DNA of 64,000 bases from Corynebacterium testudinoris (GCF_001021045.1 NZ_CP011545.1:620001-684000), one strand, 5' to 3'; numbered from the stretch's first letter, positions 9,043 through 19,460 are shown. Program-made: numbers and translations. The notes: generated by a model not told the origin, from the letters alone.

Positions 9043-9645
9043 ATGGAACTGCTGCTGCCGCAGTCCTGCGCCGGTTGCCGGATGCCCGGGCATCACTTGT
9101 GTCCGGAGTGCCAGACTCGGTTGCGGCAGGTTCCCCAGCGCATTGTCACGCCGGTCAACCCCCACGTGCCACTCTGGTCGCTCGGGCCTTACGCCGGCGC
9201 CCACCGCGGCGTCATCCTCGCCATGAAGGAGCGCAACAACCGCGCCGTGCGCGGCATCCTCGGTCCCGTGCTGGCAGCCGCCATCCGGCACTTGCAGGTC
9301 CGAGGAGAGCTTATCGAGGCCCCCGTGCTCGTCCCCGCGCCCACCCGGCCGCGCTCCGCGCGCTTGCGCGGGGGTGATCACGTGGCGGGGGTATGTCGGG
9401 CATCTGGAATGCCCGTTGTTGTGGCTTTATGTCACGGCGCGGGGGTACGCGATCAAGTGGGCCTAGACGCCCAGCAACGTCGCAGTAATTTGGCAGGTTC
9501 CCTCGTGCTACGCAGCATCCCCACGGGGCCGGTTTTGCTTGTCGATGACGTCGTGACCACGGGTTCTACCCTCGCGGCCAGCACCGAGGTACTGCTGGCG
9601 GCGGGGTGCCAGGTAGTGGGTGGACTCGTGCTGTCGCACGCATAA
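9043..9645 (+). CDS. ComF family phosphoribosyltransferase-like protein
   Basis: 200 aa. The N-terminal zinc-finger-like segment has CAGC and CPEC (about residues 9–27). The PRT fold ends with the PRPP-binding signature VLLVDDVVTTGSTLAA (about 165–180). ComF proteins assist DNA uptake in competent bacteria; in actinobacteria their role is unclear, so no competence claim is made. One base separates it from the lpqB stop. The same gene sits between lpqB and hpf in mycobacteria (Rv3242c). Confidence 0.88.
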   Translation: MELLLPQSCAGCRMPGHHLCPECQTRLRQVPQRIVTPVNPHVPLWSLGPYAGAHRGVILAMKERNNRAVRGILGPVLAAAIRHLQVRGELIEAPVLVPAPTRPRSARLRGGDHVAGVCRASGMPVVVALCHGAGVRDQVGLDAQQRRSNLAGSLVLRSIPTGPVLLVDDVVTTGSTLAASTEVLLAAGCQVVGGLVLSHA

Positions 9646-9681
9646 AACGCCGGGGCTGATGGCCGCTGAGTCTGGAGCAGA

Positions 9682-9699
9682 TGTACGATGAGTGTACGA
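9682..9699 (+). promoter_or_regulatory. Tandem TGTACGA repeat upstream of hpf
   Basis: TGTACGA occurs at 9682–9688 and again at 9693–9699, an 11-bp period (one helical turn), 30–48 bp before the hpf start. TACGAT inside the first copy also reads as a -10 box. The phasing on one DNA face could suit an operator, but this is inference from two copies. Confidence 0.3.
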
Positions 9700-9729
9700 G
9701 TTGTCCCACCAACTGTAGGGAGGAAGCAG

Positions 9730-10398
9730 ATGACATCACCTGCTGAAAACACCGACATCCTGAGCCCCGAAGCACAGGTCACCATCACCGGCCGCAATGT
9801 TGAGGTCCCGGAGCATTTCGCTGAGCGAGTCAATGGAAAGCTCGCCAAGATTGAGCGCCTCGACCCCACGTTGACCTTCTTCCACGTGGAGCTCCAGCAC
9901 GAGCCGAACCCGCGCCGTGAGTCTGAGTCCGACCGGATCCAGATCACCGCTACCGGCAAGGGCCACATCGCCCGCGCCGAGGCCAAGGAGGACAGCTTCT
10001 ACGCCGCACTTGAGACCGCTCTGGCCCGCATGGAGCGCTCGTTGCGCAAGGTCAAGGCACGTCGTTCCATTTCTCGTTCCGGCCACCGCGCTCCCCAGTC
10101 CGCCGGCGTTGTCGCCGCCGAGCTGGCCGCTGAGGCAGAGAAGGTACGCGCCGATCAGGGCAAGTACGATGTGGACCCCTACGCGGATTCCGTCGAGGAT
10201 GTCGTGCCCGGCCAGGTAGTGCGTTCCAAGGAGCACACCGCCATCCCGATGTCTGTGGATGATGCTCTCTCCGAGATGGAGCTCGTCGGACATGACTTCT
10301 ACCTCTTCATCAACGAAGAGACCCAGCGTCCGTCCGTGGTGTACCGCCGCCACGCTTTTGACTACGGCCTGATCTCCCTCGTTGGCGACGAAGCTTAG
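9730..10398 (+). CDS. hpf: Ribosome hibernation-promoting factor, long form
   Basis: 222 aa. The N-terminal S30AE domain (about 17–115: ITGRNVEVPEHFAERV onward) binds the 30S decoding site. A variable linker (about 115–160) leads to the C-terminal dimerisation domain (about 160–222, ending RRHAFDYGLISLV), which joins 70S ribosomes into 100S particles. ATG 9730 has GGGAGGA 6 nt upstream; an earlier GTG/ATG at 9688 has none and is rejected. A strong terminator follows. Position before secA matches mycobacteria (Rv3241c). Confidence 0.94.
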   Translation: MTSPAENTDILSPEAQVTITGRNVEVPEHFAERVNGKLAKIERLDPTLTFFHVELQHEPNPRRESESDRIQITATGKGHIARAEAKEDSFYAALETALARMERSLRKVKARRSISRSGHRAPQSAGVVAAELAAEAEKVRADQGKYDVDPYADSVEDVVPGQVVRSKEHTAIPMSVDDALSEMELVGHDFYLFINEETQRPSVVYRRHAFDYGLISLVGDEA

Positions 10399-10421
10399 TA
10401 GTTTGCTGGCAGCTTCTTAGC

Positions 10422-10463
10422 AGCACCGCCCTCTTCGCCCAGGCGAAAAGGGCGGTGCTTTTT
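10422..10463 (+). terminator. Rho-independent terminator after hpf
   Basis: AGCACCGCCC (10422–10431) pairs with GGGCGGTGCT (10450–10459). The loop contains a second stem, TTCGCC/GGCGAA (10434–10439/10442–10447). A run of five T follows. It separates hpf from secA, whose own -10 candidate TACAAT (10473–10478) lies just after. Confidence 0.88.
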
Positions 10464-10523
10464 CATGGTGAGTACAATGGCACCGACTATTCCAGTTCCA
10501 CAACAGATTAAGGACGACAGCAC

Positions 10524-13064
10524 GTGTTTGGATTGTCCAAGCTGCTTAGGGCCGGTGAAGGACGTACCGTCAAGCGTCTGAGCAAGATCGCCGATAGCGT
10601 TCTCGAGCTAGACGACGAGTACGCCGCCCTCACCGACGAAGAACTCAAGGCCAAGACCGAGGAATTCAAGACCCGCCTGGCCGAGGGGGAAGACCTCGAT
10701 TCCATTCTGTTGGAAGCCTTTGCCACCGTCCGTGAGGCCGCCTGGCGCGTGTTGGGGCAGAAGCACTACCACGTCCAGGTGATGGGCGGTGCGGCCTTGC
10801 ACTTTGGCAACGTCGCCGAGATGAAGACCGGTGAGGGCAAGACCTTGACCTCGGTCCTGCCCGCTTACCTCAACGCCCTGGAGGGCAAGGGCGTCCACAT
10901 CGTCACGGTCAATGATTACCTCGCGCGCCGTGACGCAGAGATGATGGGCCGTATTCACCGCTTCCTCGGACTGCAGGTGGGCGTTATTCTCTCCGAGATG
11001 CGCCCGGAGGAGCGTCGCACTGCTTATGACGCCGACATCACTTACGGCACGAACAATGAGCTGGGCTTTGATTACCTCCGCGACAACATGGCGCGTAGCC
11101 TCGCCGATTTGGTGCAGCGTGGCCACAATTACGCCATCGTCGATGAGGTCGACTCGATCCTCATCGATGAGGCCCGTACACCGCTCATTATTTCCGGCCC
11201 GGTCGACGGATCCTCGCAGTTTTACAACGTCTTCTCCCAGCTCGCTCCCCGCATGCGGGAAGGCATCCACTACGAGGTAGACCACCGCAAGCGCACCATC
11301 GGTGTGCTCGAGGACGGCGTGGCCTATGTCGAGGACCAGCTCGGCATTGACAACCTCTACGCCTCGGAGCATTCCCAGCTGGTCAGCTACCTCACCAACG
11401 CTTTGAAGGCCAAGGAGCTGTTCACTCGCGATAAGGATTACATCGTCCGCAACGGCGAGGTCCTTATCGTTGATGCTTTCACTGGCCGAGTCTTGGCTGG
11501 TCGCCGCTACAACGAGGGCATGCACCAGGCCATTGAGGCCAAGGAAGGGGTGGAGATCAAGAACGAGAACCAGACGCTGGCCACCGTTACCCTCCAGAAC
11601 TACTTCCGCCTCTACGACAAGCTGGCCGGCATGACCGGTACCGCCGAGACCGAGGCCGCCGAGCTGCACCAGATTTACAAGCTCGACGTCGTCGCTATTC
11701 CCACCAACCGGGACAACATCCGCGACGATATGACCGACCGCGTGTACAAGACGCAGGAGGCGAAGTTCGCGGCCGTCGCCGACGATATTCAGGAACGCGT
11801 GGCTAACGGCCAGCCGATCCTCGTGGGTACCACCTCGGTGGAGCGCTCCGAGTATCTCTCGCAGTTGCTGCAGAAGCGCGGCATTGCCCACAAGGTGCTC
11901 AACGCGAAGCACCATGAGCAGGAGGGTGAGATCATCGCCCAGGCTGGTCTGCCTGCCGCGGTGACCGTGTCCACCAACATGGCCGGTCGCGGTACTGACA
12001 TCGTGCTCGGCGGCAACCCGGACGTCATCTGTGACATCAAGTTGCGCGAGCGCGGCCTTGATCCCTTCGAGGATGAAGAGGCTTACCAGGCTGCCTGGGA
12101 AGAGGAGATGCCCAAGGTGAAGGCCAAGTCGGCTCGCCTGGGCGATCAGGTCCGCGAGTCGGGTGGCCTCTACGTGCTGGGCACTGAGCGCCATGAGTCC
12201 CGCCGCATTGATAACCAGCTGCGTGGCCGTTCCGCCCGCCAGGGTGACCCGGGCTCGACCCGCTTCTACCTCTCCATGCGCGACGATCTCATGGTCCGCT
12301 TCGTGGGACAGTCCATGGAAAACATGATGAACCGCCTCAACGTCCCGGATGATGTTCCGATCGAGGCCAAGATGGTCACCAACTCCATCAAGGGCGCGCA
12401 GGCGCAGGTGGAGAACCAGAACTTTGAGATGCGCAAAAACGTGCTCAAGTACGACGAGGTCCTCAACGAGCAGCGCAAGGTCATCTACGCCGAGCGCCGT
12501 GAGATCCTCGAATCCAAGGACATTGCCACCAACATCCGGCACATGATCGACGAGACCATCGCTGCCTACGTCGATGGCGCCACCGCCGTCGGATTCGTGG
12601 AGGATTGGGATCTGGACGAGCTGTGGAATGCCCTGGAATCTCTCTACGGCCCGACCTTCACCTGGCAGAGCCTCGTTGAGGGCACCGAGTACGGCTCCGC
12701 CGGAGAGATCACGGCGGAGCAGCTCACCGAGGCCCTGACCAAGGATGCGCAGAACCAGTACGACGAGTTGGAGGCCAGCGTTTCCGCCATCGGTGGCGAG
12801 GCGCAGATGCGCAACATCGAGCGCATGGTCATCCTTCCGGTGATTGATACCAAGTGGCGCGAGCACCTCTACGAGATGGATTACCTCAAGGAGGGCATCG
12901 GCCTGCGGGCCATGGCGCAGCGCGATCCGCTGGTGGAATACCAGAAGGAAGGCGGCGACATGTTCAACGCCATGAAGGACGCCATCCAGGAGGAAACGGT
13001 GCGCAACCTCTTCCTCCTGCGTAAGCAGTTCGCTGAGCAGCAGCCAGAGGCCGCCGAAGCCTAG
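10524..13064 (+). CDS. secA: Preprotein translocase ATPase SecA (SecA1)
   Basis: 846 aa, GTG start with AAGGACGA 6 nt upstream (10510–10517). It is the motor that drives unfolded preproteins through SecYEG. Walker A MKTGEGKT lies near residue 100 and Walker [14 protein letters not shown] near 210. The helicase-like second domain contains [11 protein letters not shown] and [13 protein letters not shown]. The C-terminus ends EQQPEAAEA without the zinc-binding Cys motif of E. coli SecA, as expected for actinobacterial SecA1. The stop TAG interleaves with the stop of the convergent dehydrogenase gene (CTAG 13061–13064). Confidence 0.97.
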   Translation: MFGLSKLLRAGEGRTVKRLSKIADSVLELDDEYAALTDEELKAKTEEFKTRLAEGEDLDSILLEAFATVREAAWRVLGQKHYHVQVMGGAALHFGNVAEMKTGEGKTLTSVLPAYLNALEGKGVHIVTVNDYLARRDAEMMGRIHRFLGLQVGVILSEMRPEERRTAYDADITYGTNNELGFDYLRDNMARSLADLVQRGHNYAIVDEVDSILIDEARTPLIISGPVDGSSQFYNVFSQLAPRMREGIHYEVDHRKRTIGVLEDGVAYVEDQLGIDNLYASEHSQLVSYLTNALKAKELFTRDKDYIVRNGEVLIVDAFTGRVLAGRRYNEGMHQAIEAKEGVEIKNENQTLATVTLQNYFRLYDKLAGMTGTAETEAAELHQIYKLDVVAIPTNRDNIRDDMTDRVYKTQEAKFAAVADDIQERVANGQPILVGTTSVERSEYLSQLLQKRGIAHKVLNAKHHEQEGEIIAQAGLPAAVTVSTNMAGRGTDIVLGGNPDVICDIKLRERGLDPFEDEEAYQAAWEEEMPKVKAKSARLGDQVRESGGLYVLGTERHESRRIDNQLRGRSARQGDPGSTRFYLSMRDDLMVRFVGQSMENMMNRLNVPDDVPIEAKMVTNSIKGAQAQVENQNFEMRKNVLKYDEVLNEQRKVIYAERREILESKDIATNIRHMIDETIAAYVDGATAVGFVEDWDLDELWNALESLYGPTFTWQSLVEGTEYGSAGEITAEQLTEALTKDAQNQYDELEASVSAIGGEAQMRNIERMVILPVIDTKWREHLYEMDYLKEGIGLRAMAQRDPLVEYQKEGGDMFNAMKDAIQEETVRNLFLLRKQFAEQQPEAAEA

Positions 13065-14536
13065 CCCGCCGCGTAGGGGTTGCGCATGCCGATGTACTGC
13101 AAGGTGGTGTACTCGGCCAGGCCCTCTGCGCCGCCTTCGCGGCCCATGCCGGATTGTTTCACGCCACCGAAGGGGGCGGCGGCGTTGGAAATGACTCCGA
13201 CGTTGGCGCCCATGAGGCCGAACTCCAGGGCATCGGAAAGACGCCACAGGCGATCCACGGACTCGGTGTACACGTAGGAAGCCAGGCCGTACTCGGTGTC
13301 GTTGGCGATCTCGAGGGCCTCTTTCTCCTCCCGGAAGGTAATCACCGGGGCGACGGGGCCGAAGATCTCCTCTTGGGCGACGCGGGCGTCGCGGGGGACG
13401 TCGACAAGCACTGTCGGGGTGTAGAAGTAGCCGGCACCCTGGCCGGGGGTGCCACCGGTGAGGGTACGGGCGCCTTGGGAAACGGCGTCGTCGACAAGCT
13501 CTGTGACCGACTGGCGGGCGCTCTCGTCGATGAGGGGACCGCAGGTCACACCATCGTCGAGCCCATTGCCCAGGGTGAGACTGGCGATACGGCGGGCGAA
13601 CTTCGTGGAAAACTCCTCCGCAACTGACTCGTGCACGATGAAACGATTCGCAGCGGTGCACGCCTCACCAATGTTGCGCATCTTGGCGCCCATCGCGCCC
13701 TCGACCGCCTGGTCAATGTCAGCATCGTCGAAGACGAGGAACGGCGCGTTGCCGCCAAGCTCCATCGAGGTGCGCAAGACATTATCGGCAGCCGCCTTGA
13801 GCAACGACTTGCCCACCGCAGTGGAGCCGGTGAAGGAAATCTTGCGCAGGCGGCGGTCGGACATGATGGGCTCAGAAATCGCCGACGCCGAGGACCCGGA
13901 CACGACATTGAGCACGCCCGCGGGCAGCCCCGCATCCAGCATCGTCTGGGCGAAATACTGCGAGGTCAAAGGCGTGAGCTTCGCCGGCTTCAACACCATC
14001 GTGCAGCCAGCCGCGATAGCAGGCGCAATCTTGCGGGTCGCCATCGCCAAGGGGAAATTCCACGGAGTGATGAGCAAACAGGGACCCACCGGCTTCCGAC
14101 GCGTCAACATCTGCAACGTGCCCTCAGGAGCTGGGAACGTCCGACCATAATCGCGCACCGCCTCCTCGGAGAACCACCGCAAGTACTCAGCCCCATAGGC
14201 CACTTCGCCGCGAGCCTCCGCCAACGGCTTGCCCATCTCCAACGTCATCAGAGTCGCGAACTCCTCCTTGCGCAGCTGCACCAAATCAAAACCACGGCGC
14301 AGCAACTCAGCCCGCTCACGCGGCGCCGTACGGGCCCACTCATCTTGGACCTCACACGCCGCATCCAGCGCAGCCCGAGCATCATCGGAGGTCGCGGACG
14401 CCAACGTCAGGAGAACCTCCCCAGTTGCAGGATTTTCCACGTCAAAGGTGGAACCATCGGAGGATTCTTGCCACTGCCCGCCAATAAGCAAGCCAGTAGG
14501 CACCTTCGCAAGCAGGTCATCAATATTCACGGTCAT
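13061..14536 (-). CDS. NAD(P)-dependent aldehyde dehydrogenase, succinate-semialdehyde type
   Basis: 491 aa. Cofactor segment [17 protein letters not shown], catalytic Glu in [15 protein letters not shown] and nucleophilic Cys in GEACTAANR match the ALDH superfamily. The overall pattern ([21 protein letters not shown]-like region) is closest to succinate-semialdehyde dehydrogenases (GabD), but substrate cannot be fixed from sequence. ATG 14536 has AAGGAGCT about 5 nt upstream; the frame is open for another 280 bases without a better start. It is convergent with secA. No GABA aminotransferase is nearby, so a role in GABA catabolism is only a possibility. Confidence 0.88.
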   Translation of the reverse strand: MTVNIDDLLAKVPTGLLIGGQWQESSDGSTFDVENPATGEVLLTLASATSDDARAALDAACEVQDEWARTAPRERAELLRRGFDLVQLRKEEFATLMTLEMGKPLAEARGEVAYGAEYLRWFSEEAVRDYGRTFPAPEGTLQMLTRRKPVGPCLLITPWNFPLAMATRKIAPAIAAGCTMVLKPAKLTPLTSQYFAQTMLDAGLPAGVLNVVSGSSASAISEPIMSDRRLRKISFTGSTAVGKSLLKAAADNVLRTSMELGGNAPFLVFDDADIDQAVEGAMGAKMRNIGEACTAANRFIVHESVAEEFSTKFARRIASLTLGNGLDDGVTCGPLIDESARQSVTELVDDAVSQGARTLTGGTPGQGAGYFYTPTVLVDVPRDARVAQEEIFGPVAPVITFREEKEALEIANDTEYGLASYVYTESVDRLWRLSDALEFGLMGANVGVISNAAAPFGGVKQSGMGREGGAEGLAEYTTLQYIGMRNPYAAG

Positions 14537-14546
14537 AGAAAGCTCC

Positions 14547-14981
14547 TTAGATCGGTGGGGGCGCGTGCTGTGTGCCAGGGTAGTTCGGAGTAGGGCCAGA
14601 CAGCACCCGAAAGCTAAGAAGTCGTTGCTTGTCCACGCACCCAGTAAACGCATAGGCCCGTCCGCCGGCGTGGGCGGTGCCAAAGAGTTCGCCGTCGTCT
14701 TGGAGGTGGAGCGCGCCCATGCGTACGGGCTCGGGCCGTAGGCCCGAGCGTTGGCGGGCGGCAATGTGGGTGCGCACGGACATGCCGAAGCGGGTGGCGT
14801 TGAGTTGGGAGGCACGACGCATCCCGAAGGCTGCCTCGAGGGCGATGACGACGAGGGAGGTGGACAGCTGTGTGCTGTCTGCGGTGGGAATGGTGCGGGG
14901 TGGGGTAGCGCGGACGTCGATAAGCGGGGTGGAGGGGACCAACAACTTCAAGTGTGTGAGTCCGGGAATGGGCATCAACAT
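14547..14981 (-). CDS. Rv3235/DUF6459 family protein
   Basis: 144 aa. The central and C-terminal stretch (RTHIAARQRSGLRPEPVRMG … GTAHAGGRAYAFTGCV … RLLSFRVLSG) matches the small actinobacterial DUF6459 family found near secA1 in mycobacteria (Rv3235). Some family members lie beside secretion genes, but no function is established. AGGAG lies 10 nt before ATG 14981. It is 10 bp upstream of the aldehyde dehydrogenase gene on the same strand, so the two may be cotranscribed. Confidence 0.7.
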   Translation of the reverse strand: MLMPIPGLTHLKLLVPSTPLIDVRATPPRTIPTADSTQLSTSLVVIALEAAFGMRRASQLNATRFGMSVRTHIAARQRSGLRPEPVRMGALHLQDDGELFGTAHAGGRAYAFTGCVDKQRLLSFRVLSGPTPNYPGTQHAPPPI

Positions 14982-15085
14982 GGGCTTCTGGCTCCTGGTG
15001 AGTTCATCAGGGCAGACGCGACGTGGGCTGGGTACTATTGTGACACGTCAAGCCCGTTTATGGGATATGAAAAGGGAGCTAAAGA

Positions 15086-15496
15086 GTGCGTGGACTAATC
15101 GTCGACTATGTAGGTGTGCTGGACGGGACGGAGGAGGACCAAAAGCGCTGGCGTGATCTGTTCGGCGCGGCGAAGGCCAACGGCGTGGCTACGGCCATCT
15201 TGTCCAACGATCCGGGCGGCCCCGGCGCGGAGCACATCCGTGAGTGGGAGTTCCGCGGCGTCGTCGACGCGGTATTGCTCTCCGGGGAGATCGGGGCGGA
15301 GAAGCCGGAAGAGGCGGCCTTCGCCGCGGCCGCTGCTGCCATTGATTTGCCGATGAATGACTGCGTCATGGTGGATGATTCGATCCTCAATGTGCGCGGC
15401 GCTGTCGAAGCGGGTCTCGTGGGTGTGCTCTACCAGGTCTTTGATCGCGCGGTCATTGAGATCTGTTCGATCTTTGACATCGAGGGCGAGTTCTAA
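15086..15496 (+). CDS. Small HAD-like protein, probably catalytically impaired
   Basis: 136 aa, GTG start with GGGAG 8 nt upstream. It shows HAD-core landmarks: motif II Ser in AILSNDPGG, motif III Lys in EKPEEAAF and the acidic motif IV MVDDSILNV. Motif I reads VDYVGVLD: the nucleophile Asp is present, but the second Asp (acid/base) of DxD is Val. There is no cap domain. A phosphatase role is therefore doubtful; a binding or scaffold role is possible. It is directly upstream of the DUF6912 gene with no spacing, as a two-gene unit. Confidence 0.75.
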   Translation: MRGLIVDYVGVLDGTEEDQKRWRDLFGAAKANGVATAILSNDPGGPGAEHIREWEFRGVVDAVLLSGEIGAEKPEEAAFAAAAAAIDLPMNDCVMVDDSILNVRGAVEAGLVGVLYQVFDRAVIEICSIFDIEGEF

Positions 15497-16003
15497 GTGC
15501 GCGTCTATCTGCCCGCTACCTTTGGCATGCTGGCCAATTTCCATGAGACCGGCACTCTGACGGCCAGGTCGGGGTGGGGGTTTGCCGTCACTCCGGCCCT
15601 GGTGGAGTTCTACACCGCCGGGGATGAGGAGGAGATTGCCCACGCGGCTTTCCTCGACGCGGCGGAAGCCTCGCTGCGCCTGCTCGCGATCGGGGATGAG
15701 GAGACGTTCCCCAACCGCCGGGTGGTCATTTCCGTGGATGTTGATGATTCGGTGGTGGAGATGCAGCCGGACCTGGGGGAGAGCATTGTCAAGCTGCACC
15801 CGCCGCAGGTGACGGTGGATAACCTCGCCGCCATCCACATCGACATTGAGGAGTCGGAAGCAGCGACCAGGGCTGCGATTGATGCGGTTGATGCCTCTGA
15901 TTTGGGTGACATCGACGCTGAATTGGTGGTCGGTGATGCCCAAGATAACTTCATGGCGTTCTATGACCCGACTGAACTGCCCTTTTTGGTGGAATTGCTT
16001 TGA
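15497..16003 (+). CDS. DUF6912 family protein (Rv3231c type)
   Basis: 168 aa, GTG start directly after the HAD-like gene's stop. The N-terminus RVYLPATFGMLANFHETG and the phrase FLDAAEASLRLLA are typical of a conserved actinobacterial family found next to the ferredoxin reductase/desaturase genes in mycobacteria. The C-terminal half is strongly acidic. No enzymatic motif or membrane segment is seen. Function unknown; tight spacing suggests coexpression with the HAD-like protein. Confidence 0.75.
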   Translation: MRVYLPATFGMLANFHETGTLTARSGWGFAVTPALVEFYTAGDEEEIAHAAFLDAAEASLRLLAIGDEETFPNRRVVISVDVDDSVVEMQPDLGESIVKLHPPQVTVDNLAAIHIDIEESEAATRAAIDAVDASDLGDIDAELVVGDAQDNFMAFYDPTELPFLVELL

Positions 16004-16086
16004 CACGCCCCGCGTGTTGTTGGACACCGTAGTTACGCTCCCGTAGGCTTCGACATCGTAACATTTGTCAGCAAAAGGAGGGGTCG

Positions 16087-17130
16087 ATGTCTACGTCACC
16101 CGATGGTCTCGCCGGTGTCCGTGGCGTCTTGCGACGTTTTACCACGCCACTGCTTCCCGACGATTACACCAGCTTGGTCAACCCACTGTGGTCCAAGCGT
16201 GAGCTCCGCGGAAAGATCGAAAGCGTTGAGCGCTTCCCGGATGACACCATCCACCTCGTGATCCGTCCCGGCTGGGGCGTGCCCGTTCACTTCGAGGCTG
16301 GCCAGTACATCGGCATCGGCCTCCGCGTGGGGGGCCGTTTCACCTGGCGCAGCTACTCATTGACCAACTCCCCAGAGACCCGCGATGGGCTGTTCGCCAT
16401 CACCGTCCGCGCGGTGGCGAAGGGCAAACTGTCCAACCACTTGGTTGGCACCGCGCGCCCGGGCATCAACGTCCGTTTGGCGGCCCCCGCTGGCGATTTC
16501 CACCTCACCGATCCCATGCCGCCGAAGCTGCTCTTCGTCACCGCGGGATCCGGGGTCACGCCCGTCATCGCGATGCTGCGTTCGCTGGAGTCCAAGCGCC
16601 AGGCCGTCGACATTGCGGTCGTGCATTCCGTGCGCAAGCGCGAAGACCTCATCTTCGAGGAGGTGCTCAAGGACTACGACGCTCATATCCAGGTCACCTC
16701 CGAGGATGGCCGAGTCTCGCCGACGGTGTTGGAAGAGCTCGTGCCGGACTTCGCCGATCGCGTGGTCTACGCCTGTGGCCCAGCCACCATGCTCGACGAG
16801 CTGGAAACGTGGGCCGATGAAAACGGGGTAGAGATCCGCGTGGAGCGCTTCACCCTCGACCGCGCCTCCGACGCTAAGGGTGGCACGATCACCTTCGGCA
16901 ACCGCGGCGTGAGCGTCGAGGCTGACGGCGCCACCACCATTCTCGAGGCCGGTGAAGAGGCGGGCGTCCAGATGCCGTTTGGCTGCCGCATGGGCATCTG
17001 CCAGACCTGCGTCCGAGAGCTGTCGGACGGCTTCGTGCTCGACCTCCGCACTGGCCAAACCCACGAACCCGGAACACGCATCCGTACTTGCGTCGGCGTA
17101 GCCGCTGGCGACATCACCATCGACGTCTAG
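16087..17130 (+). CDS. Ferredoxin reductase-type electron transfer protein (desaturase partner)
   Basis: 347 aa. The FAD-binding barrel contains RSYSLTNSP (about 88–96), the NAD(P)H domain contains VTAGSGVTPVIAML (about 153–166), and a C-terminal plant-type 2Fe-2S domain has CRMGICQTC plus a later Cys (RTC). It is homologous to M. tuberculosis Rv3230c, which delivers electrons to the DesA3 Δ9-desaturase. It has a strong ribosome binding site (AAAGGAGGGG, 16074–16083), and the desaturase gene starts 11 bp after its stop, so a two-gene operon is very likely. Confidence 0.92.
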   Translation: MSTSPDGLAGVRGVLRRFTTPLLPDDYTSLVNPLWSKRELRGKIESVERFPDDTIHLVIRPGWGVPVHFEAGQYIGIGLRVGGRFTWRSYSLTNSPETRDGLFAITVRAVAKGKLSNHLVGTARPGINVRLAAPAGDFHLTDPMPPKLLFVTAGSGVTPVIAMLRSLESKRQAVDIAVVHSVRKREDLIFEEVLKDYDAHIQVTSEDGRVSPTVLEELVPDFADRVVYACGPATMLDELETWADENGVEIRVERFTLDRASDAKGGTITFGNRGVSVEADGATTILEAGEEAGVQMPFGCRMGICQTCVRELSDGFVLDLRTGQTHEPGTRIRTCVGVAAGDITIDV

Positions 17131-17141
17131 GAGCTACCCTC

Positions 17142-18446
17142 ATGGCAATCGACAACATCAAGGCCTATTCCCACCTCTCCGACGAGGACATCCTCGAGAT
17201 CGGTCGTCGCCTCGACGCCATCAAGGAAGAGTTCGAAGCCGACCTCGGCGAACAAGACGTCCGCTACATCAAGACGCTTATCCGCGTGCAGCGCTGGATC
17301 GAGATCGCCGGGCGTGGCGCCCTGTTCTTCTCCAATCGGAAGCCCTTCTGGATCGCCGGAGTAAGCCTGCTCTCGCTGTCGAAGATCCTGGAGAACCTGG
17401 AGATCGGCCACAACGTCATGCACGGCCAGTGGGACTGGATGAATGACCCAGAGATCCACTCCACCACCTGGGAGTGGGACAACGTCTGCCCCTCCTCACA
17501 GTGGATGCACACTCACAACTTCGCGCACCACAAGTACACCAACATCCTCGGCATGGACACCGACGTGGGATACGGCGTCCTGCGCGTCACCCGCGACCGC
17601 AAGTGGACCCCGCTGCACACCTTCCAGCCGGTGATCAACCTCACGCTGGCGTCCCTGTTCGAATGGGCCGTGGGCTTTTACGACGTCGAGCTGGGCAAGG
17701 TTGCCGCCGGCCGCGCCGAGTGGAAAGAGATTTCCCCCAAGTTCTGGGAGTCCGCGCGCAAAGCCGGCACCCAGGGACTGCGTGACTACGTCCTCTACCC
17801 GGCGCTGACGGGCCCGAACTTTAAGCACACCGTCACCGCCAACGCCACCGCCAACCTGGTGCGTTCCATCTGGGCTTACGCGGTGATTTTCTGCGGCCAC
17901 TTCCCCGATGAGGCAGAGACCTTCACCAAGGAGCAGTGGAAGAACGAGACCCACGAAGAGTGGTACCTCCGCCAGATGCTGGGGTCCGCGAACTTCCACG
18001 GCGGCAAGATCCTCACCATCTTGTCCGGCAACCTCAACTACCAGATCGAGCACCACCTTTTCCCGGACATGCCGTCGAACCGCCTGGCGTCCATCGGCGA
18101 GCGCGTCCGCGCCATCTGCAACGATTTCGACCTGCCCTACAACACTGATTCCTTCCCGGCGCAGCTGTTCAAGGTGCAAAAGACCCTGCTCAAGCTGACC
18201 TTGCCCAACAAGTACCTCGCCGCTGATCGGGATAATGCCCCAGAGGTGCGCTCCAACGTGGCCTTTGCCAAGTACCCCGAGGTCGCCGAGAAGCTGTGGG
18301 TCGGGGCGAACGAGGAGGGTCACCGCGCGGGTCTGCGCACGGCGCTGCCGTTGCTGCAGAAGCTGCGCCCCACGGTCAAGGAAGCGATCCTCAACTTCTC
18401 CGGTCGCACGCCGGAGTGGCGGGCCAAGGTCGCCGTCAGCGCCTAA
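17142..18446 (+). CDS. Acyl-CoA Δ9-desaturase (DesA3 type)
   Basis: 434 aa membrane di-iron desaturase that probably makes oleoyl- from stearoyl-CoA. All three histidine clusters are present: HNVMH (about 89–93), HTHNFAHHK (about 124–132) and NYQIEHHLFPDMP (near 300). Hydrophobic segments lie between them. Start 17142 has GGAGCT upstream and follows the ferredoxin reductase by 11 bp. The gene ends 12 bp before the convergent rsgA stop, with no obvious terminator between. Confidence 0.93.
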   Translation: MAIDNIKAYSHLSDEDILEIGRRLDAIKEEFEADLGEQDVRYIKTLIRVQRWIEIAGRGALFFSNRKPFWIAGVSLLSLSKILENLEIGHNVMHGQWDWMNDPEIHSTTWEWDNVCPSSQWMHTHNFAHHKYTNILGMDTDVGYGVLRVTRDRKWTPLHTFQPVINLTLASLFEWAVGFYDVELGKVAAGRAEWKEISPKFWESARKAGTQGLRDYVLYPALTGPNFKHTVTANATANLVRSIWAYAVIFCGHFPDEAETFTKEQWKNETHEEWYLRQMLGSANFHGGKILTILSGNLNYQIEHHLFPDMPSNRLASIGERVRAICNDFDLPYNTDSFPAQLFKVQKTLLKLTLPNKYLAADRDNAPEVRSNVAFAKYPEVAEKLWVGANEEGHRAGLRTALPLLQKLRPTVKEAILNFSGRTPEWRAKVAVSA

Positions 18447-18458
18447 AGCGCCTGGGAG

Positions 18459-19460
18459 TTACATCTCCCAGTCGTTGTTGGTGCGCAATGCCTCCAGCAG
18501 CTTGCGCACTGCTTCTCGACGCCGCGCGGAGGCCGAGTCCTCCGCGAACAGGTCGAGCGCACACTCCGGGTCCGCTGGGGGACCCAAGTGAGTGCAGCCC
18601 CGCGGGCAGTTCTCGGCGGCGGCGGCTAGATCCTCAAAGACGCCGACGACGGTGTCGGCGTCGACGTGGGCGAGGCCGAAGGAGCGGATGCCGGGGGTAT
18701 CAATGATCCAGCCGTGGCCATCGGGCAGCCGCAGCGCCACCGATTGGGTGGAAGTGTGGCGGCCCTTGCCCACGCCAGACACCTCGCCCGTCTCGCGATG
18801 GGCATCAGGAATAAGGCGGTTGACCAGGGTGGACTTACCCACGCCGGAATGGCCGATGAAGGCGGTGACGTGGCCGTCGATAAGCTCTTGGACCTCGGTG
18901 AGCGGATCCTCGGTGCCGGCGGTGACCACCGTGACGTCGAGGTCGGTGAACTCAGCGGCGAACTCGCTCGGATCCGCGAGGTCGGACTTGGTCAGGCACA
19001 AGATGGGGTGCAGGTTACCCACGAAGGCAGCGATGAGGGCGCGCTCGACGAAGCCAGAGCGCGGCGGGGGATCGGCGACGGCGGTGACGATGAGCAGTTG
19101 ATCGGCGTTGGCAACAACAATGCGCTCATAAGGATCTGTGTCATCGGCAGTGCGCCGCAACACCGAGGTGCGTTCCTCCAACTTGACGATCCGCGCGAGG
19201 GTGTCCTTCTTCCCCGACGTATCCCCGACAACGCCGACCCGATCGCCGACCTCAATGGGGGTGCGGCCCAACTCGCGGGCCCGCATCGTGACCACGGGTT
19301 CGGTGTGGCCGTCGAGGACGACGCCCCACCGCCCGCGGTCCTTAGTCACCACCATGCCGAACTCCGCGTCCTCGTGCGAAGGCCGGTCCTTCGTGCGGGG
19401 CCGGGAGCTTTTCGACGGCCGCACGCGGACATCAGACTCGTCCCAATTCCGCTTAGCCAT
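18459..19460 (-). CDS. rsgA: Ribosome small-subunit GTPase RsgA
   Basis: 333 aa. Circularly permuted GTPase acting in late 30S assembly. Order of motifs: OB fold (about 45–105), G4 LTKSD, G1 [10 protein letters not shown]3 DTPG, then the zinc knuckle with CPRGCTH and a final Cys in ADPEC. ATG 19460 overlaps the aroA 3' end by 8 bp on the same strand, so the two are translationally coupled; a longer frame is open upstream but lies entirely inside aroA. The same pair occurs in mycobacteria (Rv3228/Rv3227). Confidence 0.94.
   Translation of the reverse strand: MAKRNWDESDVRVRPSKSSRPRTKDRPSHEDAEFGMVVTKDRGRWGVVLDGHTEPVVTMRARELGRTPIEVGDRVGVVGDTSGKKDTLARIVKLEERTSVLRRTADDTDPYERIVVANADQLLIVTAVADPPPRSGFVERALIAAFVGNLHPILCLTKSDLADPSEFAAEFTDLDVTVVTAGTEDPLTEVQELIDGHVTAFIGHSGVGKSTLVNRLIPDAHRETGEVSGVGKGRHTSTQSVALRLPDGHGWIIDTPGIRSFGLAHVDADTVVGVFEDLAAAAENCPRGCTHLGPPADPECALDLFAEDSASARRREAVRKLLEALRTNNDWEM

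Noticed and set aside
10608..13661. 1017-codon open frame antisense to secA
   Set aside because: It mirrors SecA codons on the opposite strand, has no ribosome binding site and its composition is an artefact of GC-rich third positions; secA motifs are unambiguous.
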